A stretch of 10,254 nucleotides of DNA from positions 1 through 10,254 of the forward strand of contig CAMOLN010000016.1 in the NCBI GenBank assembly GCA_946618745.1, written 5' to 3'. This document shows positions 1 to 5,416 of the stretch, piece after piece. The stretch is from an uncultured Alphaproteobacteria bacterium. GTDB taxonomy: Bacteria > Pseudomonadota > Alphaproteobacteria > RF32 > CAG-239. The position numbers and the translations under genes are program-made. Position 1 is the first letter of the stretch. Every line of letters starts with the position of its first letter. Below the pieces are notes generated by a model that did not search any database, was not told where the DNA came from, and was given only the letters and a program-made list of their open reading frames with translations.

Positions 1-963
1 GGAAGTTTATTTATCGCCTATATTTTGATAAATTACTTAAAAAAACAAAACGGTGCTGCCTTTGCCGACACTTCATTATTTAATAATCTGATAATTTTGT
101 TACCGTTGAATTTGATAGTATTTTATTTATTTCCTCCGCGTCGTTTTTTAGAAAAAAAATCCTTTACTTACTTAGTACTCATAACAGTTGAATATATTAT
201 TGTTGAATTTCTTTCTCGTAATGACATAGCCGTTTTTTGGCGTTTTTATGATATAAATATTGCTTCTTTGGTTGCCTTTTTAGTGCTTATTTTATTGTCA
301 TTTATTCGTTCGGTCGGCTCCGGAAGTATTTACGATTACAGCATGTTGTTTGCTTTTATTGCTGTCGGGTTAGGATGTTATGTTGCATCAGATTCTGCAG
401 GATTGAGTTTATTTTTCTTAATTGCGACAGCTATTTCTTTAGTCATGCTGATTTATATGTTGATATACCATTATTTTTATGACGAATCCACCGGTTTATA
501 TAATCATCGTTCTTATTTGCGTCGTGCCCGTAATCTTCCTCCCAAATACAGTTTAGGCATAATTGCCATAGACAACTTTGAGGGATTGCGTAAAGGATTA
601 ACTGCGCGTCAAAAAAAAGAGTTGATTGCGCTGACTATTGAACTTATTCAAAATAAACTTTCTGATGATATTGATTTATATAGTTATTCCGAAGCTAAAT
701 TTGTCGTTATCGGCGAAAAGCGCGACATGAAAGAAATGCGGGCAGAACTTGAAGAAGTTCGTCGCCAAATTGCCGGTTCAGATTTTATATTATACAAACA
801 CTCCATGCCCATTAAAATAACCGTTTCCGGAAGCGTTGCTGAAAAAAAGCGCGTTGACAGTAATGCCGAAGTGGTTTTTGCTCGTGCCGAAAAAGCCTTG
901 AATGAAACTCTTAAATTCAGCGGTAATATAATTTCACCGGTGCCCCGTTCGGCTCGCCGTTAA
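1..963 (+). CDS. Membrane protein with degenerate GGDEF-like domain (5' partial)
   Basis: The frame is open to the left window edge, so the true start probably lies outside; a TTG at 25 would give 312 residues but has no convincing ribosome binding site. Counting from that TTG, the first 152 residues hold about five hydrophobic helices (near 18-36, 48-63, 75-94, 105-121, 126-150). A soluble domain of about 150 residues follows. It begins DESTGLYNHRSYL (153-165), close to the DxLTGLxNRR opening of diguanylate cyclases, and continues with GIIAIDNFEGL (178-188) and a closing FARAEKALNETLKFSGN segment like the ADxALYxAKxxGRN end of GGDEF domains. Where GGDEF should be, the protein reads YSEAKF (221-226), so the active site is missing and c-di-GMP synthesis is unlikely. 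It is more likely a membrane-bound sensory or binding protein; the ligand cannot be read from the sequence. The stop overlaps the stop of lgt on the other strand. Confidence 0.75.
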   Translation, partial: GSLFIAYILINYLKKQNGAAFADTSLFNNLIILLPLNLIVFYLFPPRRFLEKKSFTYLVLITVEYIIVEFLSRNDIAVFWRFYDINIASLVAFLVLILLSFIRSVGSGSIYDYSMLFAFIAVGLGCYVASDSAGLSLFFLIATAISLVMLIYMLIYHYFYDESTGLYNHRSYLRRARNLPPKYSLGIIAIDNFEGLRKGLTARQKKELIALTIELIQNKLSDDIDLYSYSEAKFVVIGEKRDMKEMRAELEEVRRQIAGSDFILYKHSMPIKITVSGSVAEKKRVDSNAEVVFARAEKALNETLKFSGNIISPVPRSARR

Positions 964-1757
964 TCTTTTTTAGTTTTCCATGCAAATATCAACACCGCCA
1001 ATCCTGTAATAACTAAAGGCACTGACAGCATCTGTCCCATGGTTATATTACCGAAGAAGAATCCCAATTGTGCATCAGGTTGGCGAAATTGTTCCAAACT
1101 CATTCTGAAAAGCCCGTATAGCAAAACAAACAATCCGGAAACAATTCCATAACAATTACGAATTTTTTCTTTATTCCATAACCAATTTAATAACACGAAC
1201 AGCACTAATCCCTCTAAACAAGCCTCATAAAGTTGCGAAGGATGGCGGGGAACATAACCGCCGGCGGGAAAACGCACCGCCCAAGCCACATCAGTTACTC
1301 TGCCCCACAATTCATCGTTAATAAAGTTAGCCAACCGCCCTAAAAATATTCCGATTGGCGAATAAATGGCCACCAAGTCGGTTATTTGTAAAAAAGATCT
1401 TTTGTAATTTCGGGCATAAATCCACGCGGCAATAATTACACCGGCCACTCCGCCGTGAAATGACATTCCGCCTTTCCACAATTCTAACAAATGCCACGGT
1501 TTAAGCCACATATCCGCGCCGCCGTAAAATATCGCATATCCTAAACGTCCGCCGATAATAATTCCCATAGTGATATAAAAAACCAAATCTTCCATTTGTG
1601 CTTTGTCATAACCGAGTTTATACTTGCGATTATGATACCACAGCAATCCCCATGCAGCCAAAATGCCGAATAAATAGGCCAACGAATACCATCTTATAGC
1701 CAAAGGCCCCAAAGCAAAAGCTATCGGCGATATTTCCGGATAAGCCAGTCCGACCAT
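960..1757 (-). CDS. lgt: Prolipoprotein diacylglyceryl transferase Lgt
   Basis: Inner-membrane enzyme that moves the diacylglyceryl group of phosphatidylglycerol onto the lipobox cysteine of prolipoproteins, the first step of lipoprotein maturation. The 265 residues match the usual family length and contain several hydrophobic helices. Signature pieces are visible: SFHGGVAG (99-106) with the conserved His101, GRLANFINDELWGR (140-153) with the essential Arg141 and Asn144, RHPSQLYEA (171-179), and the late FRQPD segment (224-228) with Arg225. These correspond to E. coli His103, Arg143, Asn146 and Arg239 by family pattern. The ATG at 1757 is preceded by only a weak AAGGG-type binding site about 10 bases upstream, but the N-terminus (YPEISPIAFALGPLAIRWYSL) is typical for Lgt and supports this start. 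It appears to be a single-gene unit with its own promoter, divergent from the YbjN-like gene. Confidence 0.96.
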   Translation of the reverse strand: MVGLAYPEISPIAFALGPLAIRWYSLAYLFGILAAWGLLWYHNRKYKLGYDKAQMEDLVFYITMGIIIGGRLGYAIFYGGADMWLKPWHLLELWKGGMSFHGGVAGVIIAAWIYARNYKRSFLQITDLVAIYSPIGIFLGRLANFINDELWGRVTDVAWAVRFPAGGYVPRHPSQLYEACLEGLVLFVLLNWLWNKEKIRNCYGIVSGLFVLLYGLFRMSLEQFRQPDAQLGFFFGNITMGQMLSVPLVITGLAVLIFAWKTKKD

Positions 1758-1827
1758 CTTAAACCAACCCTTTCAAAATTTCTTTCACTTCACTTTAACC
1801 AAAAAATTAAAAAATATTTAATAGCGC

Positions 1828-1855
1828 ATAATATATCCACATTAAAAAAAATCAA
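1828..1855 (-). promoter_or_regulatory. Putative sigma-70 promoter of lgt
   Basis: Read on the minus strand: TTGATT (1850-1855), 16-base spacer, TATTAT (1828-1833), leaving a leader of about 65 bases before the lgt ATG. The surrounding sequence is so A/T-rich that chance matches are likely. The -10 region abuts a near-consensus DnaA box (1833-1841). Confidence 0.4.
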
Positions 1856-1918
1856 AAACTTTTTTTGTTAGCTAAGTTATTGATTTTCATAATTTCATAT
1901 CCAAAAGTTTTATCCACA
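1833..1918. promoter_or_regulatory. DnaA-box-like 9-mers between lgt and the YbjN-like gene
   Basis: A perfect match to the DnaA consensus TTATCCACA lies at 1910-1918 on the + strand. A one-mismatch copy, ATATCCACA, lies at 1833-1841 in the same orientation. The intervening DNA is strongly A/T-rich. Two boxes are too few to call an origin; they could be a DnaA-responsive regulatory region for either flanking gene, or chance. Confidence 0.35.
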
Positions 1919-1942
1919 AAAACAAAATAAGTGGAAAAAAAC

Positions 1943-1978
1943 GACTCGGCAATTGCTTTTGCGACTCGCAAAATGCAA
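1943..1978. promoter_or_regulatory. Dyad with paired GANTC sites upstream of the YbjN-like gene
   Basis: Two GACTC sites (GANTC, the CcrM methylation target of alphaproteobacteria) occur at 1943-1947 and 1963-1967, exactly 20 bp apart. The second is the centre of a perfect inverted repeat with arms TTTTGCGA (1957-1964) and TCGCAAAA (1966-1973) around a single C. The arms extend by TTGC (1953-1956) and GCAA (1975-1978) with one extra base on the right. A one-base loop rules out an RNA hairpin of this shape, so a protein-binding dyad (operator or activator site) is the better reading. A weak promoter, TTGCGA (1959-1964), 16 bases, TAGGAT (1981-1986), would overlap it. Confidence 0.45.
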
Positions 1979-2005
1979 CCTAGGATTATGTTAATTTTTT
2001 ATCTT

Positions 2006-2012
2006 AAAGGAG
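2006..2012 (+). promoter_or_regulatory. Strong Shine-Dalgarno of the YbjN-like gene
   Basis: AAAGGAG sits 6 bases before the ATG at 2019 and fixes that start. It shows that this genome uses classical Shine-Dalgarno initiation, in contrast to the ACP-like genes just downstream on the other strand. Confidence 0.8.
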
Positions 2013-2018
2013 ATAAGT

Positions 2019-2516
2019 ATGCAGACGGCTATAGAAACAGCCTTTCACGAAAATCCGATAGATATGGTAGAAAACATCTTCGGAGCTCGCTCTTTTGAAA
2101 TGGAACGTCGCGGCGCTAATGAGGTGGTTGTCGAAGTTCAAGGCAAGTGGAATAATATGTTGCTGTTCTTTTCATGGGAAGAAGCAATGAAATGTCTGCA
2201 TATGTCTTGTCTGGTAGATATCAAAAGCAATTTAGATGATCGTAGCAAAATTTTTGAGTTGCTTGCTCTGGCTAATGAAAACCTTTGGGTTGGGCATTTT
2301 TCCTACTGGACCGAGCAAAATATGCCGGTGTTTAAACACTCTATTTTTCTTAACTACGGCGAAGAGTTTTTTGAGCATAAAATCGCTCAAATGATTGATA
2401 TTGCCATCAAGGAATGTGAGCGCATGTATCCGGTATTCAAAGCGGTGCTGACCAAAGGCGTCAGCCCCACTGATGCACTTTATCCTTATATGATGGAAAC
2501 TTTAGGTCAGGCATAA
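2019..2516 (+). CDS. YbjN domain-containing protein
   Basis: A soluble protein of 165 residues with no signal peptide or membrane segment. Its length and pattern fit the alphaproteobacterial YbjN family (type III chaperone-like fold). Visible pieces are an N-terminal helix NPIDMVENIF (12-21), a beta-rich middle with EVVVEVQGKWNNMLLFFSW (35-53), the LLALANENLWVGHFSYW block (81-97), and a long C-terminal helical part (FEHKIAQMIDIAIKECERMYPVF). In this family the function is poorly known; E. coli YbjN has been linked to stress and motility regulation, but that is not established for this group. The gene stands alone, with a strong binding site at 2006-2012 and an upstream dyad holding two GANTC sites, so it may be under cell-cycle or methylation-linked control. 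It ends directly at the A-run of the terminator that it shares with the converging ACP-like cluster. Confidence 0.85.
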   Translation: MQTAIETAFHENPIDMVENIFGARSFEMERRGANEVVVEVQGKWNNMLLFFSWEEAMKCLHMSCLVDIKSNLDDRSKIFELLALANENLWVGHFSYWTEQNMPVFKHSIFLNYGEEFFEHKIAQMIDIAIKECERMYPVFKAVLTKGVSPTDALYPYMMETLGQA

Positions 2517-2540
2517 AAAAAGCTCGGCAATGCCGAGCTT
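2514..2540 (-). terminator. Intrinsic terminator of the ACP-like cluster
   Basis: Perfect 9-bp stem AAGCTCGGC (2520-2528) / GCCGAGCTT (2532-2540) with a 3-base loop. On the minus strand it is followed by a run of Us (A-run 2515-2521 on the + strand), so it ends the transcript coming from 2559-3504. On the + strand the same hairpin lies right after the stop of the YbjN-like gene but has only two Us, so it would act there weakly at best. Confidence 0.85.
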
Positions 2541-2558
2541 GGAGGATGTTGGTAAAAA

Positions 2559-2843
2559 CTACACAGCGAACATTTTCATATCGCTGATATACTTCACCAA
2601 TAGGATTTTGAAGTCCTCTAGAGTCTTAATTCGGGCTCTTCTGTCCTCTTTCGAGAACTCAAACCCAAAATGGCTTTCGGCCCAATCTTTTAACCTTGAG
2701 GCACGGCCGTTCAGGCCTAAATCCCTGATACGGCTTTCTAAGGTCAATGGCTTGCGTGTCGCTATAGACAAAATCCTCACCACATGGTTAGCCACGACGG
2801 TAGAGTCCATTCGACTCCCAGGACTCATAATTTTTTCAATCAT
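2559..2843 (-). CDS. ACP-like protein without the phosphopantetheine serine (member 5)
   Basis: Small protein of 94 residues. By eye it follows the ACP four-helix pattern: helix I (VANHVVRILSIATRK, 17-31), a loop ending in RIRDLGLNGR (38-47, resembling the [10 protein letters not shown] of AcpP), helix II with SHFGFEF (57-63, compare EEFGCEI), and the C-terminal IKTLEDFKILLVKYI (73-87, compare [11 protein letters not shown]). The position of the modified serine is Asn45 (LNG instead of DSL), so it cannot carry 4'-phosphopantetheine in the normal way. Basic residues (RLKDWAE) replace the acidic face of helix II that partner enzymes usually recognise. The start has no Shine-Dalgarno; its leader is pure A/T. 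It is the last gene of a three-gene unit (3504 to 2559), 34 bases after member 4, and is followed by a strong terminator. Function unknown; the fold assignment is moderate. Confidence 0.65.
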   Translation of the reverse strand: MIEKIMSPGSRMDSTVVANHVVRILSIATRKPLTLESRIRDLGLNGRASRLKDWAESHFGFEFSKEDRRARIKTLEDFKILLVKYISDMKMFAV

Positions 2844-2877
2844 AATTTTTTATTTTTTAATTTTTTTTGTTGTTTTT

Positions 2878-3117
2878 TTACTCATCCTGGCATTCAGCAA
2901 TGAATTTCACCAGATCTCCAACCGTTATGAAACCAGCCCGGACATCCGCGGTTATTTCGTCCAAGCCGAATTCTATTTCGATTTGGGTATAGAAGCAAGT
3001 TTCTTCTACCGGGTCGCGAAAGCAATCCTTTAAAGTTGATTCTGATGTTAATTCGGTTCCTTCGCAATGCTCGGAGAGAGCATCAAGAACCATTTTTTGG
3101 ATAAGTCCTTTATTCAT
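2878..3117 (-). CDS. ACP-like protein without the phosphopantetheine serine (member 4)
   Basis: A protein of 79 residues, almost exactly ACP length and strongly acidic like real ACPs. It aligns by eye over its whole length with AcpP: helix I (LIQKMVLDALSEHC), then STLKDCFRDPVEETCFYTQIEIEFGL (27-52) over the motif region, and FITVGDLVKFI (63-73) over [11 protein letters not shown]. The DSL motif reads Asp35-Pro36-Val37, so the aspartate is kept but the serine is a proline, which removes the prosthetic-group site and should also alter the start of helix II. The leader is A/T-rich with no Shine-Dalgarno. It lies 15 bases after member 3 and 34 bases before member 5, in the same direction, so the three are probably one transcript. 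A scaffold, decoy or regulatory ACP is possible; nothing in the sequence decides this. Confidence 0.7.
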   Translation of the reverse strand: MNKGLIQKMVLDALSEHCEGTELTSESTLKDCFRDPVEETCFYTQIEIEFGLDEITADVRAGFITVGDLVKFIAECQDE

Positions 3118-3132
3118 AATTGTATGTTTTAG

Positions 3133-3504
3133 TTAATAATTTTTTTTAATTGCTTCAATGAATTGACTGACCATTGAAAATTCTTCAAAAATCTCCCCGA
3201 TTGCCAAATCTTCAAAATCTTTCTGGGGCTTCGGAAATATAGTTGTATCAAGCAACTCTTCCAATTTAGCTTGTAATTCCAACTGGTCAAACCAATCAAA
3301 ATTCCAATCATACAAACTAGATGTCTTGTCCACTTTTGCCATGTCCAATTCCGGATGGCATTCAGCCAAGATTTTCTTGATTAACAGCAATGCTAGCATT
3401 TCCGCGACCTCATCAAAAGAAGGGGTGTTTTCGAAAAATTCCTCCGGCCATACAAGCTCATACTTTTTCGCTGTTTCAATCAGCGAATCATATTCCTTTT
3501 TCAT
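3133..3504 (-). CDS. ACP-like protein with N-terminal extension, serine replaced (member 3)
   Basis: At 123 residues this is the longest of the set. An N-terminal extension of about 35 residues (MKKEYDSLIETAKKYELVWP, then EEFFENTP) precedes an ACP-like part. Helix I would be VAEMLALLLIKKILAEC (33-49), followed by DKTSSLYDWNFDWFDQLELQAKLEELL (59-85) and the C-terminal FEEFSMVSQFIEAIKKNY (106-123). The DSL position reads Asp70-Trp71-Phe72, so the serine is replaced by tryptophan. The protein is markedly acidic. The ATG at 3504 has no Shine-Dalgarno; a GGAG about 30 bases upstream is too far away. It heads a three-gene unit with members 4 and 5. The region before it (3505-3590) has only a weak promoter candidate (TTGCAT, 16 bases, TAAAGA). 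Function unknown; this is the least certain ACP resemblance of the five. Confidence 0.6.
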   Translation of the reverse strand: MKKEYDSLIETAKKYELVWPEEFFENTPSFDEVAEMLALLLIKKILAECHPELDMAKVDKTSSLYDWNFDWFDQLELQAKLEELLDTTIFPKPQKDFEDLAIGEIFEEFSMVSQFIEAIKKNY

Positions 3505-3590
3505 AACTTGAATTATTTATTAAAAATATTTTAATACTCCATCTTTAACACAAAATTTGACAAATGCAAGTTTTTTATCATCCGCCAAAC

Positions 3591-3626
3591 AAAAAAATAT
3601 ACCCCGTTCCTTGGAACAGGGCATAT
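3591..3626 (-). terminator. Intrinsic terminator after ACP-like member 2
   Basis: Centre GTTCC-tt-GGAAC (3606-3617), extended by CCC/GGG (3602-3604 with 3619-3621) and an A/T stem outward. The two mismatches on the + strand become G-U pairs in the minus-strand RNA, so the hairpin is long and stable in that direction. It is followed by a U-run (A-run 3591-3597). It ends two bases from the stop codon of the gene at 3628-3900. Confidence 0.8.
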
Positions 3627-3627
3627 T

Positions 3628-3900
3628 TTAACTTTTCAAGGCAATAGCACCTCTTTTCTGCAGATGCTCAATGATATCTGCCGAGGTTTGCCAGTTTTGT
3701 GCCTCAACCGGAGTGATTCGGCACATGAAGTGATTTTCAACAAGTTCGCCTAATTTCCTTACGCGTGCATTGTTGACAACGAAAATTCGACGTAAATCAT
3801 CATTTACATCAAACTTTTTCTCTACGCCATGAGAAAGCGCATCTAAAATCAGAGGGCGTATTTCCATAAAAGCCGATGTTTGATTTTGAAACGTTTTCAT
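3628..3900 (-). CDS. ACP-like protein without the phosphopantetheine serine (member 2)
   Basis: A 90-residue protein. By-eye alignment with AcpP places IRPLILDALSHGV (14-26) at helix I and DDLRRIFVVNNARVRKLGEL (34-53) over the loop and helix II. VENHFMCRI (54-62) matches EEEFGCEI, and WQTSADIIEHLQ (70-81) matches the last helix. The DSL position reads Asn43-Asn44-Ala45, so there is no serine. Unlike true ACPs it has several basic residues (RRIF, RVRK, QKR). The ATG at 3900 is preceded by more than 50 nearly pure A/T bases and no Shine-Dalgarno. It looks monocistronic: a terminator of the preceding gene lies upstream and its own terminator starts at the stop codon. Function unknown. Confidence 0.65.
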   Translation of the reverse strand: MKTFQNQTSAFMEIRPLILDALSHGVEKKFDVNDDLRRIFVVNNARVRKLGELVENHFMCRITPVEAQNWQTSADIIEHLQKRGAIALKS

Positions 3901-3953
3901 AATAAAAAAATATTAATTAAACAATAAAATAATTATAATAATGATTAAGAATG

Positions 3954-3988
3954 ACATTAAAGTTATAACGTTATTTTTTCAAAGTCAA
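3954..3988 (-). promoter_or_regulatory. Putative promoter of ACP-like member 2
   Basis: Two overlapping sigma-70-like pairs can be read on the minus strand: TTGACT (3983-3988), 15 bases, TATAAC (3962-3967); and TTGAAA (3977-3982), 17 bases, TAATGT (3954-3959). Both lie between the terminator of member 1 and the start at 3900. Which, if either, is used cannot be told from sequence. Confidence 0.4.
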
Positions 3989-3993
3989 TAAAC

Positions 3994-4037
3994 AAAAAAA
4001 ATCCCCTTGTCCGTTTTGTTCGAACAAAGGGGGATTT
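3994..4037 (-). terminator. Intrinsic terminator after ACP member 1
   Basis: Arms AATCCCCTTGT (4000-4010) and ACAAAGGGGGATT (4024-4036) pair with one bulged A. The loop contains the small palindrome GTTCGAAC (4018-4025). On the minus strand a run of Us follows (A-run 3994-4001). The hairpin begins at the stop codon of the gene at 4038-4295. Confidence 0.8.
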
Positions 4038-4295
4038 TCAGTTAACGTATTTCTCAACCAAATCGACCAAATCGCCGATTGTTTCAAGGCTTTCGATCTC
4101 TTCTTCGGAGATTGAAATACCAAAAAATTTTTCAATCTCCATGATGACAGATACTTTATCGAGACTGTCAGTCATGATATCGTTAACCAGTGAATCTCTT
4201 TTAATTTCATCTGGGTTATGCATCCCTGGGTTATACATCTCAAAGTAATCAACAATCACCTTAATTACTTGTTGTTCAATTGTTTGTTTTTCCAT
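4038..4295 (-). CDS. Acyl carrier protein with intact DSL motif (member 1)
   Basis: A second, non-housekeeping ACP of 85 residues. It has the full pattern: helix I (IEQQVIKVIVDYFEMY, 6-21), a longer loop than AcpP (NPGMHNPDEIKRDSLVNDI), and the phosphopantetheine site Asp43-Ser44-Leu45 in MTDSLDKVSVIMEIEKFFGI (41-60). Acidic helix II and ESLETIGDLVDLVEKYV (68-84) complete the fold. Ser44 is the predicted 4'-phosphopantetheine attachment site, so it can probably carry an acyl group as a thioester in the cytoplasm. No synthase, acyltransferase or thioesterase lies beside it, so the acyl chain and partner enzyme are unknown. It has a good promoter (4337-4364) and its own terminator but no Shine-Dalgarno; the leader is A/T only. 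It is the first gene of the ACP-like cluster and the probable functional reference for its four degenerate neighbours. Confidence 0.9.
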   Translation of the reverse strand: MEKQTIEQQVIKVIVDYFEMYNPGMHNPDEIKRDSLVNDIMTDSLDKVSVIMEIEKFFGISISEEEIESLETIGDLVDLVEKYVN

Positions 4296-4336
4296 AATAA
4301 ATATTTTTTAAATTAATAATTAAATGAATTGCCTCG

Positions 4337-4364
4337 ACTCTATCAATTACATCATTTTTGTCAA
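4337..4364 (-). promoter_or_regulatory. Sigma-70-like promoter of ACP member 1, overlapped by a GANTC site
   Basis: On the minus strand: perfect TTGACA (4359-4364), 16 bases, TAGAGT (4337-4342), about 40 bases before the ATG at 4295. A GANTC site (GACTC at 4336-4340 on the + strand) overlaps the -10 element, so methylation by a CcrM-type enzyme could affect it. The promoter lies directly after the mltG stop. Confidence 0.6.
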
Positions 4365-4372
4365 GAAAATAT

Positions 4373-5332
4373 TTATTTGATTTTGCGGCGATAGGCGGCC
4401 ACATGATTGTTATGCTGTTTCAAACTGCTGGAAAAATTATGTCCGCCGTTACCCGATGCCACAAAATAAATATAATCGCTCACCTCGGGATTAGCCGCCG
4501 CTAATAAAGCAGCTTTTCCCGGCGAACATATCGGAGTAGGGGGTAACCCGTAATAAACATAAGTGTTATAAGGGCTGTCATAATTCAAATCTTTTCTGGT
4601 TAACAGCCGTCCTAAATCACTTTTTCCTTCGGTTAAGGCATAAATAACCGTCGGATCTGTTTGCAGCTTCATACCTTTTTTCAAGCGATTTACAAACACC
4701 GATGCCACCAATCCGCGCTCTTCCGGTAATCCGGTCTCTTTTTCAATAATCGAAGCTAAAATCAGCAACTCGTTTTTATCTTTAAGCGGTAAATTAACAT
4801 TACGTCTTTTCCAAATATCCTTCAATGCCTTACGCATGGCCTTTTTAGCGCGCACCACAATGCTGTCACGCGAATCTCCCCGCACAAACGAATAAGTCTC
4901 CGGCAACATTTCTCCTTCTGCCGCACTTTCGGTTATTTCTCCCTCCAACATCGGATTATTTTCAATAATCTCCAACATTTGTCTTGCGGTCAATCCCTCC
5001 GCCACAGTTATTTTGCGATAAATAACTTCGCCGTTACCGATCCTTTGCATCACGTTGAAAAGTGACTCGTGTGGCGCAAATTGATATTCACCTGCTTTTA
5101 ATGCTTTATCGGCTCCGTATATCTTCGACATTATCCTAAAAAGTGGGGCACTGTTAATAATCCCTTGTTCTTGCAACTCGCGTCCCACCGAATAACTGTT
5201 CGCACCTTTGCTTATCATTATCGATTTTGTTTCCGATAACGGACCGGCATTATATATAGCTATATGCAACCGCCATAACCCGAAAAAAGCGACAACCACC
5301 AACAACAAAAGTATTTTCAACAAATATTTCAT
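4373..5332 (-). CDS. mltG: Endolytic murein transglycosylase MltG
   Basis: Inner-membrane lytic transglycosylase of the YceG family that cleaves nascent glycan strands within the chain, ending peptidoglycan polymerisation. The 319 residues fit the family. An N-terminal membrane anchor (about 4-20, LLKILLLLVVVAFFGLW) is followed by a periplasmic LysM-like part (about 35-100) and the catalytic domain. The core motif LASIIEKETG (192-201) holds the essential glutamate; it continues SVFVNRLKKGMKLQTDPTVI (211-230), SPYNTYVYYGLPPTPICSPG (253-272) and the late FVASGNGGHNFSSS (290-303), all family signatures. It lies downstream of acpP, as in many proteobacteria, but an acpP terminator lies between and fabF, which usually separates them, is absent. 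The start at 5332 has only a weak binding site, but the anchor begins right after it. Expression may depend on read-through or an unseen promoter within 5333-5400. Confidence 0.95.
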   Translation of the reverse strand: MKYLLKILLLLVVVAFFGLWRLHIAIYNAGPLSETKSIMISKGANSYSVGRELQEQGIINSAPLFRIMSKIYGADKALKAGEYQFAPHESLFNVMQRIGNGEVIYRKITVAEGLTARQMLEIIENNPMLEGEITESAAEGEMLPETYSFVRGDSRDSIVVRAKKAMRKALKDIWKRRNVNLPLKDKNELLILASIIEKETGLPEERGLVASVFVNRLKKGMKLQTDPTVIYALTEGKSDLGRLLTRKDLNYDSPYNTYVYYGLPPTPICSPGKAALLAAANPEVSDYIYFVASGNGGHNFSSSLKQHNNHVAAYRRKIK

Positions 5333-5364
5333 ATAACGGAAGGCCCTAAAAGTCTAAAACAAAT

Positions 5365-5386
5365 GAAACCCGCCAAGGCGAGTTTC
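5365..5386 (-). terminator. Terminator between acpP and mltG
   Basis: Stem GAAACCCGCC (5365-5374) / GGCGAGTTTC (5377-5386) with a 2-base loop; its one mismatch is a G-U pair in the minus-strand RNA. The following RNA is U-rich but interrupted (AUUUGUUUUAG), so termination is likely partial, which would let some transcription run into mltG. Confidence 0.7.
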
Positions 5387-5416
5387 ACTAATTTTTCTCA
5401 TTAAAGCTTAACAGAC

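Noticed and set aside
1758..2018. Replication origin suggested by DnaA boxes and A/T richness
   Set aside because: Only one perfect and one imperfect box, and no dnaA, gidA, parAB or hemE nearby; kept only as a regulatory possibility.
2530..3033. 167-residue + strand open frame opposite two ACP-like genes, with one hydrophobic stretch
   Set aside because: Its ATG lies inside the terminator hairpin and has no ribosome binding site. The hydrophobic part is the A/T leader between the two ACP-like genes read backwards, and the minus-strand products resemble a family while this one does not.
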